From: Sambucus nigra
Lineage: Eukaryota; Streptophyta; Magnoliopsida; Dipsacales; Adoxaceae
Direction: 5' to 3'
DNA length: 64,000 bases
NCBI GenBank assembly: GCA_949130495.1
Contig: OX422221.1
Location: 152,935,741-152,999,740 of the forward strand
Under the pieces are notes generated by a model that was not told the DNA's origin, ran no database searches, and was given only the letters and a program-made list of their open reading frames with translations. The position numbers and the translations under genes are program-made. Shown piece by piece: positions 60,709-64,000 of the stretch. Position 1 is the stretch's first letter. Every line of letters starts with the position of its first letter.

Positions 60709-61048
60709 ACTTTTTCATACAGTACTACATTTTTTGAAAGTAAACCTTCTTTCAACATATTTATACATATCGACCATTAACATATTATTGAATATTTAAG
60801 AACTTACTGGCTACCAATGGATTTCGGGATGCCTACGTACATGTTCCCATATTCTAACGATGTTATTTCTTATGAAGAGAGAAATTACAAGAGTAAAAAA
60901 TCTAGAGTTCCCAAATTCAGCATATGCTGCGAGGTTGGTCGAGTTAGACTACCCATGTTGCGCTAACCACCTGAGCTTTTGAATAACCTTTTGACAACAA
61001 ATGATAAAGTTAGGGGTTCAAATCTTAATGTAAATATAAGAGCATACA
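60709..61048. other. Unassigned sequence left of the chromovirus-like LTR
   Basis: On the minus strand AAGCTCAGGTGGTTAGCGCA (about 60,968-60,987) resembles a tRNA A box, but no B box follows at the right distance, so this is at most a SINE scrap. Nothing else seen. Confidence 0.3.
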
Positions 61049-62560
61049 TGTAATACCCCGTAATTTTATGGCTTTTAATTACAATATTATGGCTTTTAAC
61101 TATGAGATTAATTAAATTTAATTGCTTTTGATTGTGGGATTCATTAAATTAATTTGGGATAATTAATTGGAAATTAATTCGGATTTAAATAACTAGCGAG
61201 ACGAGAGTTAGTATTTAAATATGATGATAATGTTGAATATTACTAATTGATTATGGTAATATGTTATTATTGAATTTATAAAAATTATCGTGAGTTGAAA
61301 ATACGACAGTTTTGCTAATTAAGTTAGGACGCACGTGTCAGGACCCAATTTAATGGATTTACAAGTATTTTATTTTTATGTCATCCGTATGATCATTTTG
61401 ATTGTGCCAACCTTTCCGAAAGGGTTAAGATAGTCAGAAAACACTAGCCGGGGGTTTAATTTGGGTCCCGGAGCATTTTTAGGCCTAACCGACAACCCGG
61501 GAGGGTATTTTAGTCATTCCTATTTTTGATGAATAGTGACCTACGAAATTTAGGTTCTATTTATCAGACAACAGTTACGGTTATTAGGGCCATTATTTGT
61601 TAAACACAAGAGAGAGTAGCGTGTGTACAAAGAAAGGGTTTCAGGAGAATTCCAAGGGTTTCCAAGGCAAAACAACCACCACACATCACCACCATCGTCG
61701 GATTTGTGATCGGAAAGAGAGAGAGAACCAACCAATATCATCATAAACGGATCATAACTTCTAATCAGAGGCAAGTGATTTATCTTGCAAAGATTCAAAG
61801 CATATATTTTACATGATACCTTAGGTTTGATGATTTATCATAAATAAGTGAATTAATTTTGAAACTGGAGAATTAAACATTGAATATGGGTAGGCTTCAT
61901 GTAGATAAACTTCTAGGAATATAATAGTTATGAAACCATGATCCATGTGTAGGGAATTGAGAATTTATTTTGAGTTATAGGAAGATCTTGAAGGAAATAG
62001 AAGAAATAGTGTTTTTATGAAAATTGGGTGTTTTGATCCAAGAAACTGATGATCCATAATGATTTAATAATTCTAATACGTTAAAGATTATGCTAATATG
62101 TTTATAGGATGATTAGTGAACTTTCTTAGGTGTTAGGGACATTGTGATGAAGGATTTGGGGTGTAAAATTTGAAGAACCCATAACTGTCAAAGCAATTCT
62201 AGGTTGATAACTGCTTAATCGATCAATCGATCCAAGAGTATCGATCGATCGATCCATTTCTTCGATCGATCGATCCCTCTAGGAAAAAGTGAAGTATTTT
62301 TCCTTTAAATAATTGAACAACTTCCAACATTTAGAACTCTTTGGTGATGATTAATTGAGCACATTGGTACTTAGGGAAGACCAGTAGGATGGTATTTGAA
62401 GCCCGGACAATTATTAGATTTAATTGAGGTTAAGAGGTCGACTTACGAATATCCGATTACTGAGGTGTGATTGTGAGTTGTGAGAATCTGAATATCTTTT
62501 GTTCCAATTATAATTTGAGGTTTAAAACTAAAAGTGGTGTAGGATAGTAGTGAGACTGGG
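61049..62560 (+). mobile_element. Chromovirus-like LTR start, plus orientation
   Basis: TGTAATACCCCGTAATTTTA at 61,049 is the typical start of Tekay/Del-type LTRs and matches the inverted start at 34,963. The following sequence is non-coding and includes GTGTGTACAAAGAAAGGG at 61,621 near a likely transcript region and a cluster of ATCGATCGATC motifs at 62,217-62,276. No primer-binding site or TG...CA end was found before the next LTR-like unit, so the length is uncertain. Confidence 0.5.
62217..62276. repeat. ATCGATC-rich palindromic cluster
   Basis: Three blocks of AATCGATCAATCGATC or ATCGATCGATCGATCC, each about 16 bp, are separated by short spacers. They are self-complementary. A looser ATCGAT cluster occurs at 16,895-16,950. 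Confidence 0.85.
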
Positions 62561-62917
62561 GTCTATGAATAACTGGAAAGGGTGAGGTGTGACCCACTCC
62601 AATGGACGCTGTCTGCAAGGTTCTCAAGAACATCTAGAGCAGCTTCTAATGAGACATTTTCCTTTTGGTAAAAATGGAGATCAAGATGGAACTCCCTCCC
62701 TACAAGAAGATGAACTTACACAATAATAATAGTAATTTTCTCAAGAGGATCTCCTGAGAGTGATGGCTATTAGTGGGGAGTGAAAGAACAAGGCACTTAG
62801 CACTTAGCACTTAGAGAGAGAGAAGGGAGATAATACTAGAGAGGTTCTAGTGTGATTTTGACAGAGTGACTTTGCTATTGAGTTTTTTTCTCTCTTCATG
62901 ACCTTGCCCAGGGGTCC

Positions 62918-62926
62918 TATTTATAC
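62918..62926 (-). promoter_or_regulatory. TATA box (TATAAATAG)
   Basis: TATAAATAGG on the minus strand, followed by a pyrimidine-rich transcript-start-like region, reading leftward. Confidence 0.6.
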
Positions 62927-63155
62927 TTGGGCACTAGGGTTGGGTTGTCACTTTTGGCGCCAAAACATAGAGGGTTGGAGAAAGTCTGCAGTGTACTGTT
63001 TATCCCTACCTGCAGGTAGCTCTGCCTGTCCCCTCTAGCAGATGCCCCCTGGTGCCAACCAAAGTTCAAAAGCAAATATGTCTTCTAATGGGGAAAAAAT
63101 ATCTGATTTGCTAAATATCTTTTGAAACGGTTACTTTTGCTACTAACTTTGTAAA

Positions 63156-63290
63156 CTTGAGGGGGTCTCGAGGACCACCTCCTCTAAAATCGTTGTAATC
63201 TTGAGGGGGTCTTGAGGACCCCCTTCTTAAATCATTTTTTCTTGAGAGGGGTTTAGAGGATCCTCTCCTTTAAAATCATTTTATAAACAG
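63156..63290. repeat. Three hairpin repeats, period 41-44 bp
   Basis: Units start CTTGAGGGGGTCTCGAGGAC (63,156), CTTGAGGGGGTCTTGAGGAC (63,200) and CTTGAGAGGGGTTTAGAGGA (63,241). The middle unit contains GGGGGTC and GACCCCC separated by TTGAG, a perfect 7-bp stem. Unit-to-unit differences are partly on both sides of the stem. Confidence 0.85.
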
Positions 63291-63589
63291 TTCTTTTCTT
63301 ATGAGTAGTCATCCCTTTGGATGCTCACTTCACTTGTGACTAAGTGTGAGGTGTGTGAACACTGGGCGACCATAGGGTCTCCTACTAGTATTCTCTCAAT
63401 CCTATAGTGATAAGTGGTTGAGCTTGCTTAACATACCTTATCTCTCATCCGCCAAGCCAAAACTCCCAAGAGATCCCAACTGGCCTACTTGAGCCCTGCT
63501 TGCTCAACTAGACAACCTATATAAGAAAATAAGTGTTAGTACTTCTGTTCTTTTTTCATGATGAGGGGTTGCTTATGATAGACACCCCA

Positions 63590-64000
63590 TCATCCTAACT
63601 TAGTTTTCTGGGAGCTGAGGGGGGAGGACCTTGCGGGTCCCTCCTCCCAAGTAAGTTTCTTCTGTTGAGGAACCCTAGTAGGGGGTTCCTTCTCAAACAT
63701 CCCTTTTGCTGTTGAGGAAGCCTTGGGGGGTTCCTTCTCAAATGTCATTTCTGCGGGGACCCTTGCAAATTCCCTCTTAACTTGGGCTTCTGCAGGGACC
63801 CTTGCGGTGACTCTTCTCAATTTGAGTTTCTGCAGGGACCCTTTCGGTGGTCCTTCTCAATTTGGACTTCTGCGGTGACCCTTGCAGTGGCCCTTTTCGA
63901 CTTGAGTTTCTGAAGTGGCCCTTCTCAACTTAGACTTCTGCAGTGACCCTTCTCGACTTGAGTTTCTGCAGTGACCCTTGCGGTGTCCCTTCTCAAATGT
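63590..64000 (-). repeat. Minisatellite coding a repeated Arg-Val-Pro-Ala-Glu peptide, runs off the window
   Basis: TTCTGCAGGGACCCTTGCGG-type units of about 35-51 bp repeat at least eight times to the window end. On the minus strand an open frame at 63,820-63,590 (opening at a non-ATG codon) reads RVPAEAQVKREFARVPAE, then KEPP and further repeats, ending in SPLSSQKTKLG. It could be the C-terminal part of a repetitive protein that begins outside the window, or a non-coding minisatellite that is open by chance. Confidence 0.6.

Larger units (their letters stand above)
62561..63590 (-). mobile_element. LTR-like region, minus orientation, with TATA box
   Basis: On the minus strand AAGTATAAATAGGACCCCTG (about 62,910-62,930) is a strong TATA element; downstream come a CT-rich leader with three CTAAGTG copies and CCTCTCTAG. 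Upstream lie GC-rich sequence and three hairpin repeats. This composition is that of an LTR promoter plus R/U5, but no LTR ends were found. No coding sequence. Confidence 0.45.

Noticed and set aside
60960..61030. tRNA gene or SINE
   Set aside because: An A-box-like word on the minus strand and a GGTTCAAATC B-box-like word on the plus strand are on opposite strands; no cloverleaf can be drawn.

Overview
The window looks like nuclear DNA of a flowering plant, probably a eudicot. It is AT-rich, full of microsatellites and minisatellites, and almost every recognisable coding sequence belongs to a plant transposable-element family: a CACTA TNPA-like gene, a FAR1/MULE transposase with an OTU domain, Ty1/copia gag, plant-mobile-domain genes, and chromovirus-like and Ogre/Tat-like LTRs. 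I find no intact host gene, rRNA, confident tRNA or CRISPR array. Every coding region of any size carries stops or frameshifts, so this is a decayed, nested repeat landscape.

Layout. 0.2-0.75 kb is an array of 21-bp palindromes. 0.75-6.6 kb is non-coding with exon-like scraps and a possible Helitron 3' end. 6,595-11,013 is a complete CACTA element: CACTAC/GTAGTG ends, TTA target duplication, palindromic subterminal repeats and a broken TNPA-like gene, without the TNPD transposase. 11.0-16.1 kb is non-coding with a half-RRM exon. 16.1-18.4 kb holds two diverged LTR-like blocks. 18.6-20.4 kb is a minus-strand plant-mobile-domain (PMD) pseudogene. 20.9-23.8 kb is a minus-oriented Ogre/Tat-like LTR module with two tandem arrays (69 bp and about 170 bp). 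24-27.8 kb is mostly non-coding with a minus-strand transposon-protein relic. 27,841-33,256 is a complete minus-strand LTR element with gag but no pol (TR-GAG type), with a TTAAC duplication, tRNA-Met primer site and polypurine tract. 33.3-35.0 kb is a minus chromovirus-like LTR. 36.6-38.06 kb is an LTR with a primer-binding site. 42.2-43.5 kb is a second copia gag relic. 44,214-52,227 is an 8-kb Mutator-like element (MULE) with matching terminal inverted repeats that encloses a PMD gene on the plus strand and a FAR1-MULE-OTU transposase on the minus strand. 53.1-53.5 kb is a 92-bp array. 54.4-57.4 kb is a second Ogre/Tat-like module, plus-oriented, with six copies of the ~172-bp repeat also present, inverted, near 22 kb. 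57.4-61 kb is non-coding with local duplications. 61,049 onward is a plus chromovirus-like LTR, then a minus LTR with a TATA box and a minisatellite-encoded repetitive peptide at the window end.

The nearest things to a system here are (1) the MULE that carries a PMD gene beside its own transposase and (2) two non-autonomous elements with intact boundaries, one CACTA keeping only its DNA-binding-type gene and one LTR element keeping only gag. Both of the latter would need a partner element elsewhere to move. Coordinates of pseudogene exons are my own reading; several translated openings in this region start at non-ATG codons, so I trust homology more than starts.
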